Assembly: GCF_001905385.1 (NCBI RefSeq) | Contig: NZ_LIPF01000004.1 | Location: forward strand, 496,001 to 560,000 | Origin: Streptomyces sp. CB02414 | GTDB lineage: Bacteria > Actinomycetota > Actinomycetes > Streptomycetales > Streptomycetaceae | Length of the DNA: 64,000 nucleotides | Direction: 5' to 3' | In this document: piece by piece, positions 37,333 to 46,949 of the stretch | How the letters are laid out: every line of letters begins with the position of its first letter | Numbering within the stretch: position 1 is the stretch's first letter | The notes under the pieces: generated by a model | Databases searched by the model: none | Told to the model about the DNA's origin: nothing | Seen by the model: the letters and a program-made list of their open reading frames with translations, nothing else | Position numbers and translations under genes: made by a program

Positions 37333-38322
37333 TCAGACGGCCAGTACGCGGGCCCGGCAGGCGGCCGGGGTGCCCCAGGCGTCGCGCAGCGGACGGGCCT
37401 TGCGCAGCCACAGGGACAGGTCCAGTTCGTCGGTGTAGCCGATCGCCCCGTGCAACTGGAGGGCCGTGCGGGCGGCCCGGTGGGCGGCCTCGCCGGCGGT
37501 GACCTTGGCGGCGGCGATCTCCCGGCCCGCCCGGTCGGCATCCCCGGAGGCCAGCGCCAGCGCGGCGCCGTGCACCAGCGGCTCGGCGAACTCAAGGGCG
37601 ATCAGGGTGTCCGCTAGGCGGTGCTTGACGGCCTGGAAGGAGCCGACGGCGACCCCGAACTGGGTGCGCTGTTTGACGTACGCGACGGTGCGGTCCAGCA
37701 GCGCGCGGCCCACTCCCAGGCACTGCGCCGCAGTGGCGAGCGCCGCCAGGTCGGCCGCGTGGCGCGCCGCGGCGGTCACGGCCGGCCCCGAGGCGAGGAC
37801 GGTGCCGCCGGACGGCCGGGCCAGGCGCCGCCCCGGGTCGGCCGACGGCTGCACGGGGCCGACGCCGTCCGCGACACGCAGGGTGTCGCCGTCCACGACG
37901 AACACCGCGTCGGCCGCGTCGCCGTCCAGGGCGTACGGGCCCCGGTCGGTCAGGCAGAGGGAGGCGACGGTCTTGCCGGAGGCGATGCCGGGCAGATGCG
38001 CGTCGGCGGTGTCCGTGTCGCCGAGCCGCTCCAGCAGGGCGGCCGTCGCGACCGTCTCGACCAGTGGGCCGGGGACCGCGTGCCGGCCCAGTTCGGTGAA
38101 GGCGACGGCGAGTTCGAGCGGCAGGACGCCGAAGCCGTCGTACCGCTCCGGCACGGCGAGCGCGAACAGCCCGGCGTTCGCCAGCCGCGCCCAGACGGCT
38201 CGCCCGGGACCGTGGTCACCGGCCGCCCAGGACCGCACCACGGCCGGCGTGTCCGACGCGGAGAGCAGGCCGTCGAGGGAGCGGGCGAACTCCCGCTGTT
38301 CGGCGTCGAGGAGGAACCGCAT
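37333..38322 (-). CDS. fadE32: Acyl-CoA dehydrogenase (FadE32-like)
   Basis: 329 residues, a divergent acyl-CoA dehydrogenase chain. It keeps KQRTQFGVAVGSFQAVKHRLADTLIALE and QLHGAIGYTDELDLSLWLRKARPL but has a worn middle domain, as expected for the non-catalytic partner in alpha2beta2 steroid dehydrogenases. ATG overlaps the fadE31 stop (ATGA). Named by position between fadE31 and fadE33. Confidence 0.75.
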   Translation of the reverse strand: MRFLLDAEQREFARSLDGLLSASDTPAVVRSWAAGDHGPGRAVWARLANAGLFALAVPERYDGFGVLPLELAVAFTELGRHAVPGPLVETVATAALLERLGDTDTADAHLPGIASGKTVASLCLTDRGPYALDGDAADAVFVVDGDTLRVADGVGPVQPSADPGRRLARPSGGTVLASGPAVTAAARHAADLAALATAAQCLGVGRALLDRTVAYVKQRTQFGVAVGSFQAVKHRLADTLIALEFAEPLVHGAALALASGDADRAGREIAAAKVTAGEAAHRAARTALQLHGAIGYTDELDLSLWLRKARPLRDAWGTPAACRARVLAV

Positions 38323-39497
38323 CACCGGCGTCCCTTCGGCAGGCCGAGCAGGCGCTCGGCGATGATGTCGCGCTGGATCTCGTTGGTGCCGGCGTAGATC
38401 GGTCCGGCCAGGGAGAAGGTGTGGCCCTCGGCCCAGGCGCCGTGCGCCGGTGATTCGTCCGCGTGGTCGGCGAGTTCGCCGTACGGGCCGAGCAGGTCCA
38501 GGGCCGTCTCGTGCAGGGCGATGTCCAGCTCCGACCAGAAGACCTTGTTGAGGCTGGAGGCGGCGCCCGCCGGTCCGTCCTCGCCGTGCAGGACGCGCGA
38601 GGCGCCCGCGTAGGAGAACAGCCGGTAGGCGTGGGCGCCGATCACCGCGTCGGCGACCCGGTCGCGCAGCGCGGTGTCGGCCCGGTCGCCGTGCTCGCGC
38701 CACAGCTCGGCCAGCCGTCCGGCGGCGGCCGTGAAGCGGCCGGGGCTGCGCAGGGTGAGGCCGCGCTCGTTGCCGGTGGTGCTCATCGCGACCCGCCAGC
38801 CCTGGCCGGGTTCACCGATGACGTCCTCGTCCGGCACGAACACGTCGTCCAGGAAGAGCTCCGCGAAGGCCGGCCTGCCGTCGAGGCGGCCGATGGGCCG
38901 CACCGTGACACCCTCGGCGTCCAGCGGGAACATCAGGTACGTCAGTCCGCGGTGCGGTTTCGCCGCGTCCGGGTCGCTGCGGAACAGGCCGAAGGCCCGG
39001 TCGGCGAAGGCGGCCCGCGACGACCACGTCTTGAGGCCGCTCAGCAGCCAGCCGCCGTCCGTGCGCCGGGCCGTCGACTTCAGCGAGGCCAGGTCGGAGC
39101 CGGACTCGGGCTCGGACCAGGCCTGCGCCCAGATGACCTCGCCGCGCGCCATCGAGGGCAGGAGCCGCGCCCGCTGCTCGGGCGTACCGTGCTCGAAAAG
39201 GGTGGGGGCGAGGAGGTTGATGCCGTTCTGGCTGACGCGTCCGGGGGCGCCGGCCGCGAAGTACTCCTCCTCGAAGACCAGCCACCGCAGGATCGATTCG
39301 CCCCGCCCGCCGAACTCCTGGGGCCAGGACACCACCGACCACCGGTCGGCGGACAGCTCGGCCTCCCACTCCCGGTGCGCCGCGAAGCCCTCGGCGCTCT
39401 CCAGGGACGGCAGCGGAGTGGCCGGCACATGGGCGGCGAGCCAGTCGCGGGCCTCGGCGCGGAACGTGTCGTCCGCCTCACTGAAGTCGAGGTCCAT
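38322..39497 (-). CDS. fadE31: Acyl-CoA dehydrogenase (FadE31-like)
   Basis: 391 residues with all standard blocks: WPQEFGGRGES, IWAQAWSEPESGSDLASLKSTA, KTWSSRAAFAD, FAELFLDDVFVPDEDVIGE and the C-terminal YAGTNEIQRDIIAERLLGLPKG. It is the full-length chain expected to pair with FadE32. It overlaps both neighbours by 4 bp. The likely job is desaturation of a HIP-derived acyl-CoA. Confidence 0.78.
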   Translation of the reverse strand: MDLDFSEADDTFRAEARDWLAAHVPATPLPSLESAEGFAAHREWEAELSADRWSVVSWPQEFGGRGESILRWLVFEEEYFAAGAPGRVSQNGINLLAPTLFEHGTPEQRARLLPSMARGEVIWAQAWSEPESGSDLASLKSTARRTDGGWLLSGLKTWSSRAAFADRAFGLFRSDPDAAKPHRGLTYLMFPLDAEGVTVRPIGRLDGRPAFAELFLDDVFVPDEDVIGEPGQGWRVAMSTTGNERGLTLRSPGRFTAAAGRLAELWREHGDRADTALRDRVADAVIGAHAYRLFSYAGASRVLHGEDGPAGAASSLNKVFWSELDIALHETALDLLGPYGELADHADESPAHGAWAEGHTFSLAGPIYAGTNEIQRDIIAERLLGLPKGRR

Positions 39498-40354
39498 CAG
39501 CCGCCCGCCTTCTTCATCGCCCGGATGTCCATGCCGCCGAGCGCGTCCGGCGCGGTCTCGGCGTTGTGCGCGTGCGCCAGGTGGTGCAGGCCGAACACCG
39601 AGTCCATGCCGGTGTGCAGGCCCTGGAGGTCCTCGGCCTGGTTGACGGCCCGCTTGGTCAGGGCGAGCCCGAGGCGCGGCATCTCGGCGATGCGCAGCGC
39701 CAGCTCCTGGGTGCGTTCGGCCAGTTCCTCGCGGGGGACGACCCGGTTCACCATGCCGACCTCGTAGGCGCGCCGGGCGCTCATGCGGTCGCCGGTGAAG
39801 AGGAACTCCTTCGCGACGCGCGGCGGCATCACCCACGGGTGGGCGAAGTACTCGACCCCCGGTATGCCCATCCGCACCACCGGGTCCGCGAAGAACGCGT
39901 CCTGTGAGGCCACGATCAGGTCGCACACCCAGGCGAGCATCAGCCCGCCCGCCACGCACGCCCCCTGCACGGAGGCGACGACCGGCTTCGGCAGCTCGCG
40001 CCAGCGGCGGCACATGCCCAGGTACACCTCGGACTCGCGGGCGAACCGGCTCTCCGCGCCCTGCTTGTCCGAGTGGTCCCACCACAGCCCCGCCCGGCGC
40101 TCGAACGGCAGGTGGGCGTCGCGCCCCGGGGTACCGATGTCGTGGCCGGCGGAGAAGTGCTTGCCCGCCCCGGCCAGCACGACGGTCTTCACCTCGTCGT
40201 CCTCGGCCGCTCGGTAGAACGCCCGGTCCAGGGCGTAGGTCATCGCGGAGTTCTGGGCGTTGCGGTACTCGGGGCGGTTCATGGTGACCGTCGCGACCGG
40301 ACCCTGCTTCTCGTAGCGCACGGGCTCGCCGGTCTCGTCGTGGGCAGCGGACAT
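39497..40354 (-). CDS. Enoyl-CoA hydratase/isomerase family protein
   Basis: A 285-residue crotonase-fold protein: MNRPEYRNAQNSAM, oxyanion-hole segments SAGHDIGTPG and VQGACVAGGLMLAWVCDLIVAS, and PRLGLALTKRAVNQAEDLQG. Compared with typical hydratases it has a long insert around residues 75-105 (RDAHLPFERRAGLWWDHSDKQ). AGGAGGG lies 4 bp before ATG. It leads the fadE31-32-33 genes directly behind the KstR2 box, so it belongs to HIP degradation. I cannot name an exact Mycobacterium orthologue. Confidence 0.78.
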   Translation of the reverse strand: MSAAHDETGEPVRYEKQGPVATVTMNRPEYRNAQNSAMTYALDRAFYRAAEDDEVKTVVLAGAGKHFSAGHDIGTPGRDAHLPFERRAGLWWDHSDKQGAESRFARESEVYLGMCRRWRELPKPVVASVQGACVAGGLMLAWVCDLIVASQDAFFADPVVRMGIPGVEYFAHPWVMPPRVAKEFLFTGDRMSARRAYEVGMVNRVVPREELAERTQELALRIAEMPRLGLALTKRAVNQAEDLQGLHTGMDSVFGLHHLAHAHNAETAPDALGGMDIRAMKKAGG

Positions 40355-40369
40355 CGGCCCTCCTTCCCT

Positions 40370-40383
40370 AACAAGTGTTTGGT
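40370..40383. promoter_or_regulatory. KstR2-type operator, divergent echA/fadE30 promoter
   Basis: AACAAGTGTTTGGT differs at one fixed position from the KstR2 consensus AnCAAGnnCTTGnT that I recall. It sits in the 45-bp gap between divergent genes, 16 bp before the fadE30 ATG and 15 bp from the echA ATG, so one repressor could shut both. A 21-bp stretch around it matches the second box at 47723-47736. Confidence 0.78.
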
Positions 40384-40399
40384 AGATTAACGTAACGGC
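40383..40399 (+). promoter_or_regulatory. Probable -10 and leaderless start of fadE30
   Basis: TAGATT (40383-40388) is a fair -10 and lies only 11 bp before the fadE30 ATG. No ribosome-binding sequence is present in ATTAACGTAACGGC, so the message may begin at or next to the start codon. Confidence 0.45.
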
Positions 40400-41566
40400 A
40401 TGAGCAGCGTCGAGGAGTTCCGCGCCGAGATCCGCGGCTGGCTGGCCGCCAACCTCACCGGCGCCTTCGCCGCCCTGCGCGGCCGCGGCGGCCCGGGCCG
40501 TGAGCACGAGGCCTTCGCCGAACGGCTGGAGTGGGAGCGGCACATGGCCGCCGCCGGCTGGACCTGCGTCGGCTGGCCCGAGGAGTACGGCGGCCGGGGC
40601 GCGACCATCGAGCAGCAGGTCGCCTTCCACGAGGAGTACGCCCTGGCCGGGGCGCCCGCCCGGGTCAACCACATCGGGGAGCAGTTGCTCGGGCCGACCC
40701 TGGTGGCCTTCGGCACGCCCGAGCAGCGGGCCCGGTTCCTGCCGCCGATCGTCGCGGCCGAGGAACTGTGGTGCCAGGGCTACAGCGAGCCCGACGCCGG
40801 GTCGGACCTGGCGAACGTGCGGACCAGGGCCGAGCGGGACGGCGACCAGTGGGTGGTCACCGGGCAGAAGACCTGGACGTCACTCGCCCACGAGGCGCAG
40901 TGGTGCTTCGTCGTCGCCCGCACCGAACCGGGCTCGCGCCGCCACCGGGGTCTGTCCTACCTCCTGGTCCCGCTCGACCAGCCCGGCGTCGAGGTCCGCC
41001 CCATCACCCAGCTGACCGGCACCTCGGAGTTCAACGAGGTCTTCTTCGACGGCGCCCGCACCCACGCCGGCCACATCGTCGGCGCCCCCGGCGACGGCTG
41101 GCGCGTGGCCATGGCCACCCTCGGCTTCGAACGCGGCGTCTCCACCCTGGGCCAGCAGGTCGGCTTCCGGCGCGAACTGGAGGCCCTCATCGACCTGGCC
41201 CGGCGCAACGGAGCGGCCGACGACCCGCTCGTCCGCGACCGCCTCGCCCGCGCCTGGACGGGACTGGAGACCATCCGCTGCAACGCCCTGCGCATGCTGG
41301 ACGGCGTGGCCGCCGGCGTACCCGGACCCGAGGCCTCCATCGGCAAGATCTTCTGGGCCACCTGGCACCGTGAACTGGGCGAACTCGCCATGGACGTGTG
41401 CGGCGCCGGCGGCCTGCTCGCCGCCGGGGAACCCTACGACCTCGACGACTGGCAGCGGCTGTTCCTCTTCTCCCGCTCCGACACCATCTACGCCGGGTCC
41501 AACGAGATCCAGCGCAACATCATCGCCGAACGCGTCCTCGGCCTGCCGAAGGAGAGCCGCCCATGA
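40400..41566 (+). CDS. fadE30: Acyl-CoA dehydrogenase (FadE30-like)
   Basis: Reported in Mycobacterium/Rhodococcus to act on 5-OH-HIP-CoA early in C/D-ring degradation. The 388 residues have WPEEYGGRGATIEQQ, WCQGYSEPDAGSDLANVRT, KTWTSLAHEAQWCFVVART, FNEVFFDGARTHAGHIVG and YAGSNEIQRNIIAERVLGLPKE, all canonical for a catalytic chain. It starts 16 bp after the KstR2 box and overlaps ipdF by 4 bp. Confidence 0.83.
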   Translation: MSSVEEFRAEIRGWLAANLTGAFAALRGRGGPGREHEAFAERLEWERHMAAAGWTCVGWPEEYGGRGATIEQQVAFHEEYALAGAPARVNHIGEQLLGPTLVAFGTPEQRARFLPPIVAAEELWCQGYSEPDAGSDLANVRTRAERDGDQWVVTGQKTWTSLAHEAQWCFVVARTEPGSRRHRGLSYLLVPLDQPGVEVRPITQLTGTSEFNEVFFDGARTHAGHIVGAPGDGWRVAMATLGFERGVSTLGQQVGFRRELEALIDLARRNGAADDPLVRDRLARAWTGLETIRCNALRMLDGVAAGVPGPEASIGKIFWATWHRELGELAMDVCGAGGLLAAGEPYDLDDWQRLFLFSRSDTIYAGSNEIQRNIIAERVLGLPKESRP

Positions 41567-42357
41567 CCGTGACCCCCCAGCCGCCGCCCTACGAACCGGG
41601 ACACTCCCTCCTGGCCGGCCGCACCGCCGTCATCACCGCCGCCGCCGGCGCCGGCATCGGCGGAGCCACCGCCCGCAGATTCCTGGAGGAGGGCGCCCGC
41701 GTCGTCATCGGCGACGCCCACGAACGGCGCCTCAAGGAGAGCGCCGCCGCGCTCGCCGACGAGTTCGGCGCCGACAAGGTCGCCGGACTGCCCTGCGACG
41801 TCACCGACGAACAGCAGGTCGACGCCCTGTTCACGCTCGCCGCCGAGCGGCACGGCGGCCTCGACGTCGTCGTCAACAACGCCGGACTCGGCGGCACCGC
41901 CGACCTCGTCGACATGACCGACGAACAGTGGACCAAGGTCCTCGACGTCACCCTCGGCGGCACCTTCCGCTGCACCCGCGCCGCCCTGCGCCGCCTGAAG
42001 GAACAGGGTGGGGGAGGTGTCGTCGTCAACAACGCCTCCGTCATCGGCTGGCGGGCCCAGCGCGGCCAGTCCCACTACGCCGCCGCCAAGGCCGGCGTCA
42101 TGGCCCTCACCCGCTGCGCCGCCCTGGAGGCCGCAGACTTCGGCGTCCGGGTCAACGCCGTCGCGCCGAGCCTCGCCATGCACCCGCACCTGGTGAAGGT
42201 CACCACGCCCGAACTCCTCGCCGAACTCACCGAACGGGAGGCCTTCGGCCGCTACGCCGAGCCCTGGGAGATCGCCAACGTCATCGTCTTCCTGGCGAGC
42301 GGCTACTCCTCCTACCTGACCGGTGAGACCGTTTCCGTCAGCAGTCAGAGAGCATGA
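41563..42357 (+). CDS. ipdF: SDR of HIP metabolism (IpdF-like)
   Basis: 264-residue SDR located between fadE30 and kstR2, the position of ipdF (Rv3559c) in Mycobacterium, which oxidises the 5-hydroxyl of HIP-derived CoA esters. Seen: ITAAAGAGIGGATARRFLEEGA as cofactor loop, VNNAGLGGTADLVDMTDEQW, the Ser in NNASVIGWRAQ, YAAAKAGVMALTRC, and a C-terminus YLTGETVSVSSQRA that replaces the usual D-G-G with Ser-Ser. Confidence 0.8.
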   Translation: MTVTPQPPPYEPGHSLLAGRTAVITAAAGAGIGGATARRFLEEGARVVIGDAHERRLKESAAALADEFGADKVAGLPCDVTDEQQVDALFTLAAERHGGLDVVVNNAGLGGTADLVDMTDEQWTKVLDVTLGGTFRCTRAALRRLKEQGGGGVVVNNASVIGWRAQRGQSHYAAAKAGVMALTRCAALEAADFGVRVNAVAPSLAMHPHLVKVTTPELLAELTEREAFGRYAEPWEIANVIVFLASGYSSYLTGETVSVSSQRA

Positions 42358-42361
42358 CCCG

Positions 42362-42955
42362 ATGAGCACCAACTCCGCCGCCGAGCGCCGCGCCGAGATC
42401 CTCGCCACCGCCGCCCAGGTCTTCGCCGACCAGGGGTACAACGCCACCACCGTCCGCCGGATCGCGGACGCCGCCGGACTCCTGGCCGGCAGCCTCTACT
42501 ACCACTTCGACTCCAAGGAGTCGATGCTCGACGAGATCCTCTCCGCCTTCCTGGACGAACTGTGGGCCGGCTACGACACCGTGCTCGCCGCCGGTCTCGG
42601 CCCCCGGGAGACCATCGAGGCGCTCGTCACCGAGTCCTTCCGGCAGATCGACCGGCACGGACCGGCGGTCGCCATCTACCAGAAGGAGTCCAGGCACCTC
42701 GCCGCCCAGCCGCGCTTCGCCTACCTCGCCGACTCCCAGGTCAAGTTCGAGGACGCCTGGCTGCGCACCCTGGAGCGGGGCGTCGCCGAGAAGGTCTTCC
42801 GCGGCGACCTGGACGTCCGGCTCGTCTACCGGTTCGTGCGCGACACGGTGTGGGTGGCGGCCTCCTGGTACCGCCCCGGCGGCACCCACAGCCCGGAGGA
42901 AATCGCCCGCCAGTACCTGTCCATGGTCCTCGAAGGCATCACCCCGCGGGACTGA
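42362..42955 (+). CDS. kstR2: TetR-family repressor KstR2
   Basis: A 197-residue TetR protein: HTH AAQVFADQGYNATTVRRIADAAGLLAGSLYYHFDSKESMLDEIL at residues 15-60. The ligand domain contains AVAIYQKESRHLAAQPRFAYL and LVYRFVRDTVWVAASWYRPGG followed by GITP, which match KstR2 of Mycobacterium block by block from memory. KstR2 is known to release DNA on binding HIP-CoA. The gene is third in an operon behind a KstR2-type box, so it would repress itself. It starts 4 bp after ipdF. Confidence 0.9.
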   Translation: MSTNSAAERRAEILATAAQVFADQGYNATTVRRIADAAGLLAGSLYYHFDSKESMLDEILSAFLDELWAGYDTVLAAGLGPRETIEALVTESFRQIDRHGPAVAIYQKESRHLAAQPRFAYLADSQVKFEDAWLRTLERGVAEKVFRGDLDVRLVYRFVRDTVWVAASWYRPGGTHSPEEIARQYLSMVLEGITPRD

Positions 42956-42989
42956 CCCCGCCCTCCCGACCCACCACTTAGGAGCAGCC

Positions 42990-44147
<1,158 letters not shown>

Positions 44148-44178
44148 CCCGACGACTCATATGACGACTCGTACGACG

Positions 44179-44221
44179 ACGGCGGAGGGGCGGTCCGGAG
44201 TCCGGACCGCCCCTCCGCCGT
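44179..44221. terminator. Strong bidirectional hairpin between fadA6 and ipdC
   Basis: A 20-bp perfect stem (core GGCGGAGGGGCGGTCCGG and its complement, 44181-44219) with a 3-nt AGT loop between two convergent operons. There is no U tract, as is usual in such GC-rich genomes. Confidence 0.85.
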
Positions 44222-44233
44222 GTGCGGGGACCG

Positions 44234-45310
44234 TCAGCCGGCCTCGGGCAGCGCCTTCAGGGCCGCCCGCGCCTCCTCCATGATCCGCCCGACCAGCTCC
44301 GCGCAGGACGGCAGGTCATCGATCAGCCCCGCCACCTGCCCGGAGGCCATCACCCCCAGATCGGTGCGTCCCTCGACCATCGACGCCTTCAGCAGCATCG
44401 GCGTGTTGGCGGCCAGCAGCACCTGGCCCCACGTCAGGTCCTTGCCGTGCTTCATCGCCAGCCCGTCCCGCACCAGCCGGGGCCAGCTGGTCCCGGACTC
44501 CTTCCGGAACGCCGACGCGTGCCGCAGCGCCCGCAGCAGCGAGGCCGCACGGCCCGACCGCTCCAGGGAGTCGACCAGCTCGGTGCGCAGCATCCGGTGC
44601 GGCAGCCCGTCGACCTTGGTCGTGACGGTGACGTCCTTGACGGACGCGGCCAGGTACTTCTCCTTCACGGCCGCCGGGACGGTGCTGTCGGAGGTGAGCA
44701 GGAACCGCGTGCCCATCCCGATGCCGGCCGCCCCGTAGGCCAGCGCGGCGACCAGACCGCGCCCGTCGCGGAAGCCGCCCGCCGCGATCACCGGAATGCC
44801 GACGGCGTCCACCACCTGGGGCAGCAGCACCGAGGTGGCCACGTCACCGGTGTGGCCGCCGCCCTCCCCGCCCTGCACCATCACCGCGTCGGCGCCCCAC
44901 GCGGCGACCTTCTCGGCGTGCCGCCGGGCGCCCACGGACGGGATGACGACGACGCCCGCGTCCTTCAGGCGCGCGATCAGGTCCTTCGACGGGGCGAGCG
45001 CGAAGGACGCCACCGGCACCCCCTCCTCGACGATGACCCGCACCCGGTCCACGGCGTCCCCCGCGTCCGCCCGCAGGTTGACACCGAACGGTGCGTCCGT
45101 ACGGGACTTGACCTCCCGCACCGTGGCCCGCAGCCCCTCCACGCTCATCGTGGCGGAGGCGAGGACGCCGAGCGCCCCCGCGTTCGCGGAGGCGGACACC
45201 AGCCGGGCGCCGGCCACCCAGCCCATGCCGGTCTGCACGATCGGGTACCGCACCCCGGTCAGCTCGGTGAGCGCCGTCGGGATCGTCGCCGGCGCTTCCG
45301 ACGCGCTCAC
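44234..45310 (-). CDS. ipdC: Flavin-dependent reductase of HIP degradation (IpdC-like)
   Basis: A 358-residue protein of the nitronate monooxygenase/2-nitropropane dioxygenase fold: YPIVQTGMGWVAGARLVSASANAGALGVL, GADAVMVQGGEGGGHTGDV and GGFRDGRGLVAALAYGAAGIGMGTRF, an FMN TIM barrel. In Mycobacterium IpdC is reported to act after IpdAB-stage rings are prepared. Here it is last in the echA20-ipdA-ipdB-ipdC operon. The start is GTG 45310, overlapping the ipdB stop (GTGA). Confidence 0.85.
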   Translation of the reverse strand: MSASEAPATIPTALTELTGVRYPIVQTGMGWVAGARLVSASANAGALGVLASATMSVEGLRATVREVKSRTDAPFGVNLRADAGDAVDRVRVIVEEGVPVASFALAPSKDLIARLKDAGVVVIPSVGARRHAEKVAAWGADAVMVQGGEGGGHTGDVATSVLLPQVVDAVGIPVIAAGGFRDGRGLVAALAYGAAGIGMGTRFLLTSDSTVPAAVKEKYLAASVKDVTVTTKVDGLPHRMLRTELVDSLERSGRAASLLRALRHASAFRKESGTSWPRLVRDGLAMKHGKDLTWGQVLLAANTPMLLKASMVEGRTDLGVMASGQVAGLIDDLPSCAELVGRIMEEARAALKALPEAG

Positions 45311-46086
45311 GCCGGGACCTCCCGCTCACGCAGTCCCTTCGGGTCGATGACCTCACGGATCAGCCGCAGCTCCGCCGCGTCGGGCGTACGGGTGAAGGGG
45401 ACCTCGTCGGGGATCACCAGCGGGAAGCCGGTGGCCTCGGCGACCTCCTCGACGGTGACCCCCGGGTGCAGGGAACGCAGCCGCATCGAGCGGTCCGGGG
45501 TCTCGAAGTCGAAGACGCCCAGGTCGGTGACGACGTCGGGGACGCGGTGGTAGCGGGTCGCCGAGGGGCCGGCCGCCGCGGCGCGGTCGTACCCGACGCC
45601 GCTCACCATGTCGACGCGCTCCACGAAGACCCGCGCCGAGTGCTTCGGCACCCAGTAACTCGTCGGGTTGTTGAGCGTGTTCACCGGTGCACCGCGCACC
45701 CCGAGCAACTGCCGGACGGGCCTGGCCCAGTCGCCGATGCAGGAGATGTTCTGGTTGCCGTGGCGGTCGAGCTGGCTGGCGCCCATCATCACGTGCCGGC
45801 GCCCGGTGGCGGTCAGCGCCAGGTGCTGGCGGAACGGCAGCCACCCCTCCACGGCACCCGGCCGCTGTCCGACGGCGGGCACGTCCGCCATGAGCAGTGC
45901 CTCGCCGTCGGTGAGCAGCAGTTCCGGCGAGAAGGTGAGCCGCGCCAGGCGCGCGCCGATGGAAGGCACCGTGCCCATCGGACTGGCGAGGATCTCGCCG
46001 GCGTCGCGCCACACCTCCGCGCAGGCCACCACGCAGTGCTCGGCGCGGGTCGCGGTGGAGGGGCCCGTCTTGGTGGTGGCGCTCAT
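45307..46086 (-). CDS. ipdB: COCHEA-CoA hydrolase subunit beta (IpdB-like)
   Basis: 259-residue class I CoA-transferase-like chain: CIGDWARPVRQLLGVRGAPVNTLNNPTSYW and VVTDLGVFDFETPDRSMRLRSLHPGVT. In the known system IpdA and IpdB together hydrolyse a ring-D cyclic diketone CoA ester rather than transfer CoA. ATG 46086 overlaps the ipdA stop; AGGAGG lies upstream inside ipdA. Confidence 0.87.
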   Translation of the reverse strand: MSATTKTGPSTATRAEHCVVACAEVWRDAGEILASPMGTVPSIGARLARLTFSPELLLTDGEALLMADVPAVGQRPGAVEGWLPFRQHLALTATGRRHVMMGASQLDRHGNQNISCIGDWARPVRQLLGVRGAPVNTLNNPTSYWVPKHSARVFVERVDMVSGVGYDRAAAAGPSATRYHRVPDVVTDLGVFDFETPDRSMRLRSLHPGVTVEEVAEATGFPLVIPDEVPFTRTPDAAELRLIREVIDPKGLREREVPA

Positions 46087-46949
46087 GCTTCCTCCTGGTG
46101 GAACGCCGTGACGGCGGCCTGGTAGGCGGCCTCGTCGCCGGACAGGAACCGTTCGCGGAACGCCGCCCACTGCTCGGGATCGCGGGCGGCCCGGACGTAG
46201 GCGCGCTGGAACTCCTCGTCCCGGTCGTGGTCGGGCACGCACGAGGTGAAGTGCGCGCCGTTCGGCGTCTCGACCACGCCGTCCACGAACAGCCGCTTCA
46301 CCAGCAGGGTCTGTGGCCCGTGTTCCTTGAGCAGGTCTGCCGTGTCGACGATCCGCTCACAGGAGACGTAGGCGTGGTCGGCGGCCTCGCAGAACAGGTC
46401 GTCGAAGTACGGGTCGGGCCCCAGGTACTGCCCGTTGCCGTGCCGGTCGGCGCGGTTGAGGTGGACCAGGGCGGCGTCCAGGCGCAGGGCCGGGACCGCG
46501 ACCAGCTCCTCACCGTCGGCGTACGGCGACCGGACGGTGCGCAGCGAGGGGTTGACCCGCATCACGTCCGAGCCGAGACCGGCCCGCACCGGCAGGAACG
46601 GCAGCCGCTGCGCCCCGGCGGTCAGCCCCCACATCAGCATCGCCTCGTCGTACTCGGTCATCTCGAACGCCCCGCGCTGCCGGGCGGCGGTGAAGTGCGG
46701 CTCCAGCGGTATCGAGTCGAGCGTGCCGAACGCCGCGACCAGCTTGCGGATCTTCCCGGCGGCGGCCAGCAGACCGACGTCCGGGCCGCCGTAGGAGACC
46801 ACGGTCAGGTCCGTGAGGTCCGAGCGCAGCAACGCCCGTACCAGAGCCATCGGCTTGCGGCGCGAGCCCCAGCCGCCGATGCCGATCGTCATGCCGCTCT
46901 CCAGCCGGCCGACGACGTCGTCGGCCGTCATCGTCTTGTCGTGGGTCAC
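46083..46949 (-). CDS. ipdA: COCHEA-CoA hydrolase subunit alpha (IpdA-like)
   Basis: 288-residue partner of IpdB: MTIGIGGWGSRRKPMALVRALLRSDLTDLTVVSYGGPDVGLLA, DAALVHLNRADRHGNGQYLGPDPYFDDLF and VETPNGAHFTSCVPDHDRDEEFQRAYV. This is the alpha-type CoA-transferase fold seen in IpdA. Translation begins at GTG 46949 inside the echA20 stop. Confidence 0.87.
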   Translation of the reverse strand: MTHDKTMTADDVVGRLESGMTIGIGGWGSRRKPMALVRALLRSDLTDLTVVSYGGPDVGLLAAAGKIRKLVAAFGTLDSIPLEPHFTAARQRGAFEMTEYDEAMLMWGLTAGAQRLPFLPVRAGLGSDVMRVNPSLRTVRSPYADGEELVAVPALRLDAALVHLNRADRHGNGQYLGPDPYFDDLFCEAADHAYVSCERIVDTADLLKEHGPQTLLVKRLFVDGVVETPNGAHFTSCVPDHDRDEEFQRAYVRAARDPEQWAAFRERFLSGDEAAYQAAVTAFHQEEA

